DNA from: Alteromonas lipotrueae
GTDB lineage: Bacteria; Pseudomonadota; Gammaproteobacteria; Enterobacterales; Alteromonadaceae
NCBI RefSeq assembly: GCF_019249215.1
Contig: NZ_JAESDI010000007.1
Span: forward strand, 186,001 to 250,000
Length of the DNA: 64,000 bases
Direction of reading: 5' to 3'
The position numbers and the translations under genes are program-made. Shown here piece after piece: positions 46,827 through 55,254 of this stretch (the stretch's first letter is position 1; every line of letters begins with the position of its first letter). The notes beneath the pieces are model-generated. The model was not told the origin of the DNA. It worked only from the letters and a program-made list of their open reading frames with translations, and made no database searches.

Positions 46827-49100
46827 ATGATCGCCCCTAAACGCCTCGCCACACTCATCGCTTTAGCGTGTAGTAGCCCTCTCGCATTCGCTCAAGCTAC
46901 CGACACACAAGATAAAAACGAAGACTCACTTGAAAAAATTACCGTTGTTGGTACCGCTCAATCTCGCTATGTTGTAGGGGAATCGTCTTCCCTTACGGGT
47001 TTTGAATTAGATTTTCTATCGCTACCTCGAGTGGTCAATATTATTCCTGAGCAGCTCATCCTCGATCAGAAAATCACCGACCTTTCAGAGGCGCTTCGAA
47101 ACACGCCAGGGGTTTCTTTAGGTGATGGTTTTGGTGGTACAAACGATGATTTCTTAATTCGTGGATTTAGAAGGAATGCGGTTTACCGCGATGGTTTTAG
47201 GCGCGCCACCAACTTCAAAACGAATTTATCAAATGTTGCGTATACCCAAATTATCAGAGGGCCCGCATCGATTACTTACGGACAAGTTGAACCGGGTGGA
47301 CTGGTAGATATCGTTACGAAGAAACCGCTTAATGAACAACGCCTTTCGGGTGAAGCACGCATAGGCTCATTCAATGATAAATTTGCGCTAGTAGATTGGT
47401 CTCAACTTATCGGTGACAACGCCGCAATTCGACTTGTGGGTTCAATGCAAGATGCTGAGTCATTTCGGGATTTTACTGATGTTGATAGAAACACCCTATC
47501 TATTTCTGGCAACATAAATCTGACCCCCGCAACTCAGCTTAATTTGTCGTATGAGTACCGCGATGAAGCAAGACCATTAGATCGAGGGACAATTACGGTG
47601 CCCACACCAAATGGCCGGGAGGTAGTCAACAACTTGCTCGATATCTCTCATTCAACGCGATTTGGTGAGTCGTTTGAAATTTTTGAAAGCAACTTCAACT
47701 TTTTTGACGCCACAATAGCGCATAATATTAACGATGATTGGACGTTAAAGGTCAGTACCGCATACGAACAAAGCTCTGCGGATGATTTACAAGCCAGGCC
47801 GCTTGCAGTGGGCGTATTTGACGCCGACGGCCCCATTACTGATGATGGTTTCGTAATATTCCAAAACCCTGCCGATATCGCTGGTATTTTGGGTGCATCT
47901 TTGGTTGCAGAGTTTGATGATCCTAGCGACCGCGTATTTTTATTTAGACGTACCGACGGAAACCAAAATGCCGATGTTGATGTTGCCTACGTTAATGCAA
48001 AGGTGTCAGGTAACATGGACATTGCAAGCGTTACTCACAATATTGCCATAGGCGCTAACTTTCGTGATTTTACCCGTGAAGACAACTTTGTTTTAACCGC
48101 GAACACGAATGGCGTACCAACATCTCTAGGTGGCGATGGCCCCTTATTTAATGTATCAAATCCAATATATGGCAATTTACCCACTTCACTTACCCCGTCA
48201 GACTTTCCTCGTCGAGGGACAAAACTGCAAGAGTACGGTGTTTTCATTAATGACTACGTTGAATTAACCGACAGTTTTAGTGTGTTACTTGGTGGACGTT
48301 TCGACTCGGTCACCCAAGAAGTGCAATCTGATGGTGTAACCTTACTGGATTTAGATTCAGCCACCGCGTTTTCACCGCAAATTGCCGCTAACTACAAGCT
48401 GAACAATACCACTTCCCTCTTTTTGAGTTATTCGGAGGCATTCGAGCCTAATATAAATCAAGCTAATACGGAGGTTAGCCAGACAGAACCGTTTGACCCA
48501 GAAGACTCACAACAAATTGAAGCCGGTGTTAAAGCGGAGTTTTTTAACGGACGATTGCAAACCAGTGTTTCGGTTTATGATATTGATAAAACCAACGTGC
48601 TCGCAGACCTAGACGGCGTTGCTGTTTTACGCGATGGCCAAACCTCACAAGGGGCTGAACTGTCAATTTCAGGCCAACCCTCCGAGGGAATGAATGTGAT
48701 TGCAGGCTATGCGTATACTGATGCGGAAATTGAAGGTAGCGGTTCAGTTGCCGGCAACACACCTCGCAACGTAGCAGAAAATACATTTAACTTATGGGCA
48801 TCCTATGAATTTCAACATGGTGATCTTGAAGGGTTGGGTATTGGCGGCGGCTATTTCTATGTGGGTGATAGATTCGGCACCGATGCAAACAGCTTTGTGT
48901 TAGATAGTTACGGCTTAGTTGATTTATCAATGTGGTATACCCTTGCGGTTCCCCGCGCAGGAAAAAACAGCACCGTAAGATTTCAGTTGGCAGTAAAAAA
49001 TCTGTTAGAGGAAGAATACTACTCCGCCAGCGGCGGCGATTTACGTATTAGCATAGGCGCACCCAGAACCGTATTTGGCTCTGTGTCTTTCACGCTGTAA
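46827..49100 (+). CDS. TonB-dependent siderophore receptor
   Basis: 757-residue outer membrane receptor of the ferric-siderophore group. Signal peptide to about residue 22 (AFAQ), TonB box region EKITVVGT, plug domain with LSEALRNTPGVSLGDGFGG and IIRGPASITYGQVEPGGLVDIVTKKP (the last phrase is typical of FpvA/FhuE/FoxA-type receptors), then a barrel ending FGSVSFTL. There is no N-terminal signalling domain, so it does not control a sigma factor. Divergent from the PepSY protein with Fur-like boxes between. Which siderophore it binds is unknown. Confidence 0.94.
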   Translation: MIAPKRLATLIALACSSPLAFAQATDTQDKNEDSLEKITVVGTAQSRYVVGESSSLTGFELDFLSLPRVVNIIPEQLILDQKITDLSEALRNTPGVSLGDGFGGTNDDFLIRGFRRNAVYRDGFRRATNFKTNLSNVAYTQIIRGPASITYGQVEPGGLVDIVTKKPLNEQRLSGEARIGSFNDKFALVDWSQLIGDNAAIRLVGSMQDAESFRDFTDVDRNTLSISGNINLTPATQLNLSYEYRDEARPLDRGTITVPTPNGREVVNNLLDISHSTRFGESFEIFESNFNFFDATIAHNINDDWTLKVSTAYEQSSADDLQARPLAVGVFDADGPITDDGFVIFQNPADIAGILGASLVAEFDDPSDRVFLFRRTDGNQNADVDVAYVNAKVSGNMDIASVTHNIAIGANFRDFTREDNFVLTANTNGVPTSLGGDGPLFNVSNPIYGNLPTSLTPSDFPRRGTKLQEYGVFINDYVELTDSFSVLLGGRFDSVTQEVQSDGVTLLDLDSATAFSPQIAANYKLNNTTSLFLSYSEAFEPNINQANTEVSQTEPFDPEDSQQIEAGVKAEFFNGRLQTSVSVYDIDKTNVLADLDGVAVLRDGQTSQGAELSISGQPSEGMNVIAGYAYTDAEIEGSGSVAGNTPRNVAENTFNLWASYEFQHGDLEGLGIGGGYFYVGDRFGTDANSFVLDSYGLVDLSMWYTLAVPRAGKNSTVRFQLAVKNLLEEEYYSASGGDLRISIGAPRTVFGSVSFTL

Positions 49101-49114
49101 CTTGGTAATGATCA

Positions 49115-49140
49115 CAACGCCATTGGAAACAATGGCGTTG
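49115..49140. terminator. Terminator between receptor and PpiC genes
   Basis: Eleven-base perfect stem CAACGCCATTG / CAATGGCGTTG with a GAAA-type loop between convergent genes. Only short T-runs flank it. Confidence 0.7.
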
Positions 49141-49162
49141 AGTAGTTTTAATTTGCTTAATA

Positions 49163-49441
49163 CTAACTACGATATAATGTTTTTATTAAGTGATATCCAA
49201 AGCGGGTTTTAACTGGCCCATGTACCTTCAATAGTTCTTTTTTAAACACCACATCATCAAACGCTTTTACCATTTGGCCGCGGCGGAATTCACCTAAATC
49301 ACCACCTCGCTTTCCCGAAGGGCAAGTAGAATGGCGCTTAGCTAAGGTACTAAAATCTTTTCCTTTTTTAAGCTGCTCTAATATCGAAAAAGCTTCTTTT
49401 TCAGTTTTAACCAGAATGTGTAACGCGGATGCAGATGCCAT
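49163..49441 (-). CDS. ppiC: PpiC-type peptidyl-prolyl isomerase (parvulin)
   Basis: 92-residue cytoplasmic parvulin that isomerises prolyl bonds. The single domain shows [36 protein letters not shown] and the closing TRFGYHLIK, with both active-site histidines. No signal peptide. Same size as E. coli PpiC. Monocistronic. Confidence 0.93.
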   Translation of the reverse strand: MASASALHILVKTEKEAFSILEQLKKGKDFSTLAKRHSTCPSGKRGGDLGEFRRGQMVKAFDDVVFKKELLKVHGPVKTRFGYHLIKTLYRS

Positions 49442-49639
49442 TAAGATACCTATTAATTAATTTTATACGGCCAAGTATACCGCATTCACTACCTTGCGTT
49501 TGCTCAGGCTTAAAAGATACTTCAATAGATTAATAATAGCGCCTCACGCTGCCATGTACCCTCATTGGGCAAGCAAACTGCCAATACCACGCTAAAATTG
49601 TATTAAGAATACAATTTACGTTAAGGCAGGAGCCGCATT

Positions 49640-49684
49640 ATGAGCCAGCAAGTAATATTGCGATTTACGCGTTTATGCGTCTGA
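49640..49684 (+). other. Possible 14-codon leader reading frame
   Basis: ATG at 49640 follows an ideal AGGAG and runs 14 codons to TGA at 49682-49684, overlapping in another frame the ATG (49675) of the small secreted protein. It may couple translation to that gene, or the pair may reflect a frameshift. Confidence 0.4.
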
Positions 49685-49998
49685 TTGTTTTCCTGTTATT
49701 TTTCGCATTGCTTTATGTGCCTTCAACTGCGCACGCTGACAAGTGCGGTGCAACAAGCTGCTTAATCACACGCCCAAATCCGAACGGCATTGAAATAAGA
49801 ATTCGCCCCGTGAACCCAGGCTCATATGCTTGCTTCATTCGCTGGGAAAACTACCATTATATCGAGATCATTAATCTAGAATCTAAGACTTACCTTTTAA
49901 AAGAAAAATATGATTTAAGCGGCGTAAGATGGCGCTGCGATGATGCCAACACCTGTCCAAATTGGATGAAGTACGCCGGTTTGTGTCGTAATAAATAA
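49675..49998 (+). CDS. Small secreted cysteine-containing protein, unknown
   Basis: 107-residue protein with signal peptide to about residue 22 (AHAD) and five or six cysteines in the mature part (DKCGATSC, YACFIRW, WRCDDANTC, GLC), likely paired in the periplasm. Not recognised. The best ribosome binding site in front belongs to a short overlapping frame at 49640, so translation start or coupling is unclear. It is followed after about 150 bases by a Zur-like box and the CobW gene, but that box seems to serve CobW. Confidence 0.6.
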   Translation: MRLIVFLLFFALLYVPSTAHADKCGATSCLITRPNPNGIEIRIRPVNPGSYACFIRWENYHYIEIINLESKTYLLKEKYDLSGVRWRCDDANTCPNWMKYAGLCRNK

Positions 49999-50103
49999 GC
50001 ACGCTTTTTTTGCGCTATATCATTTCTTTTTGTTTCCTCATTGCGCGGCACCTTCATTAATTAGAACACAAATTCACTATTCTCAAACCAGTCACTTATG
50101 ATA

Positions 50104-50118
50104 TGTTATATTATAACA
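50104..50118. promoter_or_regulatory. Candidate Zur operator upstream of CobW GTPase gene
   Basis: TGTTATA-T-TATAACA is a perfect seven-plus-seven palindrome around one base and matches the gammaproteobacterial Zur core exactly. It lies 33 bases before the CobW start. Confidence 0.85.
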
Positions 50119-50150
50119 AAATAAACCTTAATCATTGTAGGTGAATTAGG

Positions 50151-51353
50151 ATGAACAACGCTAAACTTCCCGTTACCGTGCTGTCTGGTTTTTTAGGCGC
50201 AGGAAAAACGACAGTGCTCAGTCATATTCTTAATAATCGCGAAGGCAAACGTGTAGCCGTTATTGTCAATGACATGAGCGAAGTGAACATAGATGCTTCC
50301 ATCGTTAAAAACGATGTTTCACTGAACCACAGTGAAGAAAAGCTGGTTGAAATGAGTAACGGCTGCATTTGTTGTACTTTGCGCGAAGACTTGCTTTTAG
50401 AGGTTAATCGGTTAGCGAAAACGGGCAACTTTGACTATTTGCTCATTGAGTCCACGGGTATATCAGAACCCCTTCCTGTGGCAGAAACCTTCACCTTTGC
50501 CGATGAAAACGGTGTGTCGTTATCAGATATTGCTACATTAGATACCATGGTTACTGTGGTTGATGCGGTCAACTTCAGTAAAGACTACGAAGAAGCCAAA
50601 TATTTACAGGAAACCGGTGAGTCTCTTGGCGAAGAAGACGAGCGGTGTGTGGCCGATTTGCTTGTTGACCAAGTTGAATTTGCCGACGTTATCCTAATCA
50701 GTAAGACAGACTTGGTTAATGAAACTCATTTGGCGAACTTAACCGCCATATTGAAAAGTTTAAATACCACAGCAAAAATTATTCCTATAAATAGAGGCAG
50801 TATCGATATTGATGAAGTGTTAGGCACTCAATTGTTCGATTTCGAAAAAGCGCAACTTGCACCAGGGTGGCTTAAGGAAATGCGCGGTGAGCACACGCCA
50901 GAAACCGAAGAATATGGCATCAGTAGCTTCAGCTATCATGCGCGCCGTCCTTTCCACCCGCAAAAATTTTATAACTTTTTGCATACCACCGAAAACTACG
51001 GAAAGTTACTGCGATCTAAAGGTTACTTTTGGTTAGCCTCGCGGCCTGAATGTGCGGGTCAATGGAGCCAAGCCGGTGGTATTGCCCATTATGGTTATGG
51101 TGGTATGTTTTGGAAAGCTCTTCCTAAGTCTGAATGGCCTGAAGATGAAGAGTATCTAGCTTCAATTGAAAAGCAGTGGATGGAACCTTTTGGCGACATG
51201 CGCCAAGAGCTGGTATTTATTGGGCAAAACCTAGATGAAGCCACAATCACTAAAATCCTTGATTCTTGCTTACTAGACGATGAAAGCCTGATAAAGGGGG
51301 TGGATTATTGGCGAACCCTGCCGGATCCATTTCCTCGTTGGGAGGGTTTATAA
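50151..51353 (+). CDS. COG0523/CobW family GTPase, Zur-linked zinc chaperone
   Basis: 400-residue G3E GTPase. Walker A is [10 protein letters not shown] (residues 12-21), the metal-binding CxCC motif is GCICCTLRE (Cys72, Cys74, Cys75), [11 protein letters not shown] is switch II, and SKTDLV is the guanine specificity motif. The CobW C-terminal domain follows (about 255-385). Proteins of this kind deliver zinc to client enzymes during zinc shortage. A near-ideal Zur palindrome directly upstream supports this over a cobalamin role, and there are no cobalamin genes nearby. A 31-residue frame overlaps its stop. Confidence 0.93.
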   Translation: MNNAKLPVTVLSGFLGAGKTTVLSHILNNREGKRVAVIVNDMSEVNIDASIVKNDVSLNHSEEKLVEMSNGCICCTLREDLLLEVNRLAKTGNFDYLLIESTGISEPLPVAETFTFADENGVSLSDIATLDTMVTVVDAVNFSKDYEEAKYLQETGESLGEEDERCVADLLVDQVEFADVILISKTDLVNETHLANLTAILKSLNTTAKIIPINRGSIDIDEVLGTQLFDFEKAQLAPGWLKEMRGEHTPETEEYGISSFSYHARRPFHPQKFYNFLHTTENYGKLLRSKGYFWLASRPECAGQWSQAGGIAHYGYGGMFWKALPKSEWPEDEEYLASIEKQWMEPFGDMRQELVFIGQNLDEATITKILDSCLLDDESLIKGVDYWRTLPDPFPRWEGL

Positions 51354-51448
51354 TGACGCTAGCTGCTAGCCCCTTAACCGAAAGCGCCCCTACTGCTGGT
51401 AGCATTAAAAAGTCGAGTACGTCGATAGAGCCTATTGTGCTTATGTGA
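51353..51448 (+). CDS. Possible 31-residue peptide or gene remnant after cobW
   Basis: Short frame beginning [16 protein letters not shown], overlapping the GTPase stop by one base (TAATG) and with GGAGG seven bases upstream. It looks translated. Either it is a tiny gene or the first part of a degenerated partner gene, such as the DUF1826 proteins often found next to such GTPases. No homology visible. Confidence 0.4.
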   Translation: MTLAASPLTESAPTAGSIKKSSTSIEPIVLM

Positions 51449-51512
51449 CAAGTGGTTGTCTTAGTAGCAATACGCTAAGCCAACTGACTAAAAACACATA
51501 CCGTTTGCGCTA

Positions 51513-53453
51513 TTAAGCTAGCTCAGGAACACTGCATTTGTATTGTTTGTAGATATCAAACTCTCTAGCTGGCACTGGCTTTTGGAACAAATACCCCTGC
51601 CCATATTGGCACTTTAGCTTCTGTAGCATTGCGTAACACATATCAGTTTCAATGCCTTCGGCTACCACCTCCATATCCAGTTCGTGTCCCATGGCGATAA
51701 TGGTGCTGGCAATGGTGTTATTTGCAGGCATAAAGCTTTTGTCTATTTTTAACACGTCAAAAGGTAAACTCTTGAGATAGCTTAGGCACGAATAGCCCGT
51801 ACCAAAGTCATCGAGAAACAGTCGCACACCAAGCTCAGATAACCTGTACAGCGACGCAACGCAGGCTTGTTCTTCCATAATGGCAATATTCTCTGTTACC
51901 TCAATATGTATACACTCTGCTGGCAACGATAAGCTAGCCAGAATATCTTCGAGCCTTTGCGCGAAATGCTGATCTTTAAGCTGATGTGAAGACACATTTA
52001 TTGCCATGGCATGATGCGTAGCACCTGCATCATGCCACGCTTTACATTGTTCACAGGCTTGTTGTAATACCCAATTGCCAATATCAATAATTTGTCCAGA
52101 ATGCTCGGCAATAGGAATAAACTCATCGGGACCAATGGCTTCGTTATCTGGGTTTGTCCATCTTAGTAGTGCTTCACTTCCTACTGTAACGCCATCGACA
52201 AGCCTAATTATGGGTTGGTAAACCAAGCTAAACTCATTGCTTGCAATGGCATAATGAAGCTGATTAACCAGTTTTAGTTTGCGGTTTTGTTTGATGGCCG
52301 ATAATTTATCAAATGCTTGATATTGGTTTTTGCCCGCCTCTTTAGCTTGATACATTGCGGTGTCAGCGTGCTTTAGCAGCAGTGAAGAGTTAGCACCGTT
52401 TTGTGGGTAACAGGCCACGCCTATACTGGCGGTGATATAACAGTCGTTATTCGCAAGCTTCATCGGTTTACTGATGGCGTCTAATATTCTATGGGCAATA
52501 AAATCAATCGTTTCAATTGATTCGAAGCAATCCGTTACTGCCACAAATTCATCTCCGCCGAAGCGAACCACCACATCGGTAGCACGAATTGCTTTAGAAA
52601 TTCGCTGCGCCATAGTGACCAGAAGCTTATCGCCTAACGCGTGACCTAAGCTATCGTTTATGTCTTTAAAGCGGTCGAGATCAATAAACATCACCGCGAA
52701 GGGCAAGTTACTACGCTCCGACATATTAATGGCTTTGTCTACAGTATGTTCAAGCAAGTTTCTATTCGGCAAGCCCGTTAATGTATCGGTATGGGCCAAC
52801 GCTTTATTACGCTTTTCGCTTTGGGCTAGGGCATCCATCGCCTCTTCCCTGCTGGTTAAACCAGCAGATACAACGCGGGAAATAAATACAGCGAAAAGCA
52901 GCACAACTACAGATGATAGAATGATGATTGTTAAAATAAAATTGGCTACAAACTTAACGGTTTTTTCTACCGGTAGCTCAAAGTCGGTAGAATTCGTTCT
53001 AAAGTCATTCAGCGATTTTACTATCTGCTGTTGCAAGACATCACGACTAATATCACCATTTTCATACTGGTCTAATGCCAACAGCGAATCGTTAGCACTT
53101 TCAATATCGCGCTGACAAATTTCAATGACTGACTCGGTACCTATGAAGTTCATCAGTAGACGTTCTGAATTGCCTATCATAGATAAACATCGAATAGGCT
53201 GCTGACGAATATTAATAATAGTATTGCGAATATCGCCTAACTTAACAGGGTGGCTTTCGGAAAATAGCTCAGCAGGGGCTGAAATTAGCGCGTTCAGTTC
53301 AGAGGTATATTTAAAGTGCCGCACATTTAGCTGATGGAAAAAGCTACTTTGGTTAAGTTTGAAAAAACACCAGAGTAGGATTAGAGCAAAAACAAAAAAC
53401 GTTAACGTTAAAACAGGTAACGCCTTCCTTATGCCACTGTTCTTCACATCCAT
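51513..53453 (-). CDS. Membrane GGDEF-EAL dual-domain c-di-GMP enzyme
   Basis: 646-residue protein: helix at about 13-33, periplasmic segment (35-165), helix at 167-190, GGDEF domain (215-375) with intact GGDEF and an RATD inhibitory site five residues before it, and an EAL domain (385-635) with EALLRW, DDFGTGYSCLSYL, KIDKSF and EGIET. Both domains look catalytically complete, so it could make or destroy cyclic di-GMP; in many such proteins phosphodiesterase wins. The sensing segment has no recognised domain. Monocistronic. Confidence 0.92.
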   Translation of the reverse strand: MDVKNSGIRKALPVLTLTFFVFALILLWCFFKLNQSSFFHQLNVRHFKYTSELNALISAPAELFSESHPVKLGDIRNTIINIRQQPIRCLSMIGNSERLLMNFIGTESVIEICQRDIESANDSLLALDQYENGDISRDVLQQQIVKSLNDFRTNSTDFELPVEKTVKFVANFILTIIILSSVVVLLFAVFISRVVSAGLTSREEAMDALAQSEKRNKALAHTDTLTGLPNRNLLEHTVDKAINMSERSNLPFAVMFIDLDRFKDINDSLGHALGDKLLVTMAQRISKAIRATDVVVRFGGDEFVAVTDCFESIETIDFIAHRILDAISKPMKLANNDCYITASIGVACYPQNGANSSLLLKHADTAMYQAKEAGKNQYQAFDKLSAIKQNRKLKLVNQLHYAIASNEFSLVYQPIIRLVDGVTVGSEALLRWTNPDNEAIGPDEFIPIAEHSGQIIDIGNWVLQQACEQCKAWHDAGATHHAMAINVSSHQLKDQHFAQRLEDILASLSLPAECIHIEVTENIAIMEEQACVASLYRLSELGVRLFLDDFGTGYSCLSYLKSLPFDVLKIDKSFMPANNTIASTIIAMGHELDMEVVAEGIETDMCYAMLQKLKCQYGQGYLFQKPVPAREFDIYKQYKCSVPELA

Positions 53454-53771
53454 TGTTCAAATTGCTCTTTTAATATGAACTCACTTTTGAGCAAGTTATT
53501 TTTAATATGTAAGTACGCTATCGGCGAACGATTATTTTTAGAAATACACTGTTGAATTTATAGCAGGTAATCGCACTTAAGCAAACGTACAGTAAGTTTT
53601 AAAATTTTTGCCATGATGCATATATTCAATTTTAGGTACGTAGTGCATGCAAACAAAGACCAGTACCTATATTTACCTTTCCTTTTTAACCAAAAAAAGC
53701 GCTGAAGATTAATTCAGCGCTTTTCGTGAAAGTGAACGGGTGCACTAGATTTTTATGCGGTTAAATTTACG
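53454..53771. other. Intergenic region upstream of the GGDEF-EAL gene
   Basis: 318 bases holding the promoter of the GGDEF-EAL gene and the terminator of the hydrolase gene. No gene seen. Confidence 0.45.
53692..53724 (-). terminator. Intrinsic terminator of the NylB-like hydrolase gene
   Basis: AAAAGCGCTGAA / TTCAGCGCTTTT, twelve perfect pairs, with a further A-run that gives a T-run on the minus strand. Confidence 0.85.
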
Positions 53772-55028
53772 TTACCGCTTGGAAAATATGGGCAAAATAC
53801 GCTCGGCAACTAACTGCTGTGTAACATCTTCTCGCTCGTGGGCAGTCACCACCACAACAAGGTCAAAATCTTTTACCAATAAAATATACATCCCCCCGCC
53901 ACCCTGCGCTGAAAAAGCATGGTGTTTACTGCCATCTAGCGCTAAGTCTGTTCCCCAAAAGAAGTAGCCGTAACCTTGATTTGATACTAGCTCTCCACCG
54001 CCATAAATATCGTCGTCTCCGGTTAGTATCTGCCTACTTGTGGCACGCTCCAAATAGGCTTTCGGTACAAGCCGCTCCCCCTTCCATTTACCGTTATTGT
54101 CGACCAAAAGCCCCACTTTAAGCATATCTCGGGCAGTCACGCTTACCTTCCATCCTGACTCAGGCAAACCACTAGGTGCCAAGCGCCAATCGTAATTCGT
54201 AATACCTAACTTACCAAACAACTCAGTGCGAATGAACGCCTCTGCAGAACCAGGCACCACAGCTTCAATTACCTGCATGACCAACCGAGGACCTGTACCG
54301 TATTTGAAAACTTGTGTTTCTTTAGTGATAGGCGCACTGTCTTCTAATACAGCTTGTATTTCACCTTGGCCTTTAATACGGTCAAGATCCGCAGATATCG
54401 CATCCCACCCCTCTTTCGAAATATCAATACCTGTGGCCATTGTTAATGCGTGGTGCAGCGTGATGGTTTCTGCGCCCTCCACTAGCTTGGTACTATCAAT
54501 ATCGTTGAGAAAACTAATTATCGGTTTGTCTAAATCGTCCATCGATAGATATCCCATTTGAATCGCTCGGCCCAGCGCTAATGAGGTATAACTTTTTGTG
54601 GCCGATGATTGAGGGTGTGGTAAATCTACTCTTCCTCGTTTGTAGTAAGACTCAAACAACAAGGTGCCACCTTTAGCAATTAACATACTGTCGTATTTTC
54701 CGTACTCACCAGTTGCCATCTCTTTAGCGAGTTTTATTATTGCCTCTTCATCGCTAGTTTGATCTTCACCTGCGAGGCTGAATTGGCCAACGGCGATACC
54801 ATCATTTAAATTAACGGGCGATGTATCTATGTAAGGGGAATCTAACTCAGGTATATCCAAAAACCGCTTTTCTATTTCTGGCATGCGCCAATGCTTAATT
54901 TGAGCTTCTTCGGCACTCGCTTTAGGCGGTACCTTACTTCTTTCCCCAGCCCACACCGAAGGCACATGGGCAATACCCAAGCAGCATGCAATTGTAAGTA
55001 AGGCGGTTGCTTTTATTGTCGTGGTCAT
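53772..55028 (-). CDS. Serine hydrolase, NylB/beta-lactamase-like
   Basis: 418-residue secreted protein (signal peptide to about residue 27, VWAG). A beta-lactamase-related hydrolase of the 6-aminohexanoate-dimer hydrolase type: SxxK is in SSATKSY, a tyrosine in FKYGTGPRLV stands at the YxN position, and FSAQGGGGMYI is the third motif. The natural substrate is probably a peptide or ester, not nylon dimers. It is divergent from a ToxR/CadC-type regulator 226 bases away, which may control it. Confidence 0.87.
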   Translation of the reverse strand: MTTTIKATALLTIACCLGIAHVPSVWAGERSKVPPKASAEEAQIKHWRMPEIEKRFLDIPELDSPYIDTSPVNLNDGIAVGQFSLAGEDQTSDEEAIIKLAKEMATGEYGKYDSMLIAKGGTLLFESYYKRGRVDLPHPQSSATKSYTSLALGRAIQMGYLSMDDLDKPIISFLNDIDSTKLVEGAETITLHHALTMATGIDISKEGWDAISADLDRIKGQGEIQAVLEDSAPITKETQVFKYGTGPRLVMQVIEAVVPGSAEAFIRTELFGKLGITNYDWRLAPSGLPESGWKVSVTARDMLKVGLLVDNNGKWKGERLVPKAYLERATSRQILTGDDDIYGGGELVSNQGYGYFFWGTDLALDGSKHHAFSAQGGGGMYILLVKDFDLVVVVTAHEREDVTQQLVAERILPIFSKR

Positions 55029-55254
55029 ACTTTTTCCTTGTTATTTTTGTCGCCGAGTCAGCGGCACGTATTCGCTGTCAGCCACCACGCTATCGAAATG
55101 AACGAGATATACATGAAAAAAGCCTGATTTTTCGCTGATTTCTGCGTGTTCTTGAAACACCTTATTCTTATCAATGATTTATAGTGGTACGGTAATATAG
55201 ATTAATCAGGCGCTAACCAGCCTGTCACTTATATCTTTATGGGCTAAAGGGTGT

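Noticed and set aside
50151..51353. Cobalamin biosynthesis role from the CobW name
   Set aside because: No cobalamin genes in the window and a perfect Zur palindrome upstream; the CxCC GTPase family is broad.
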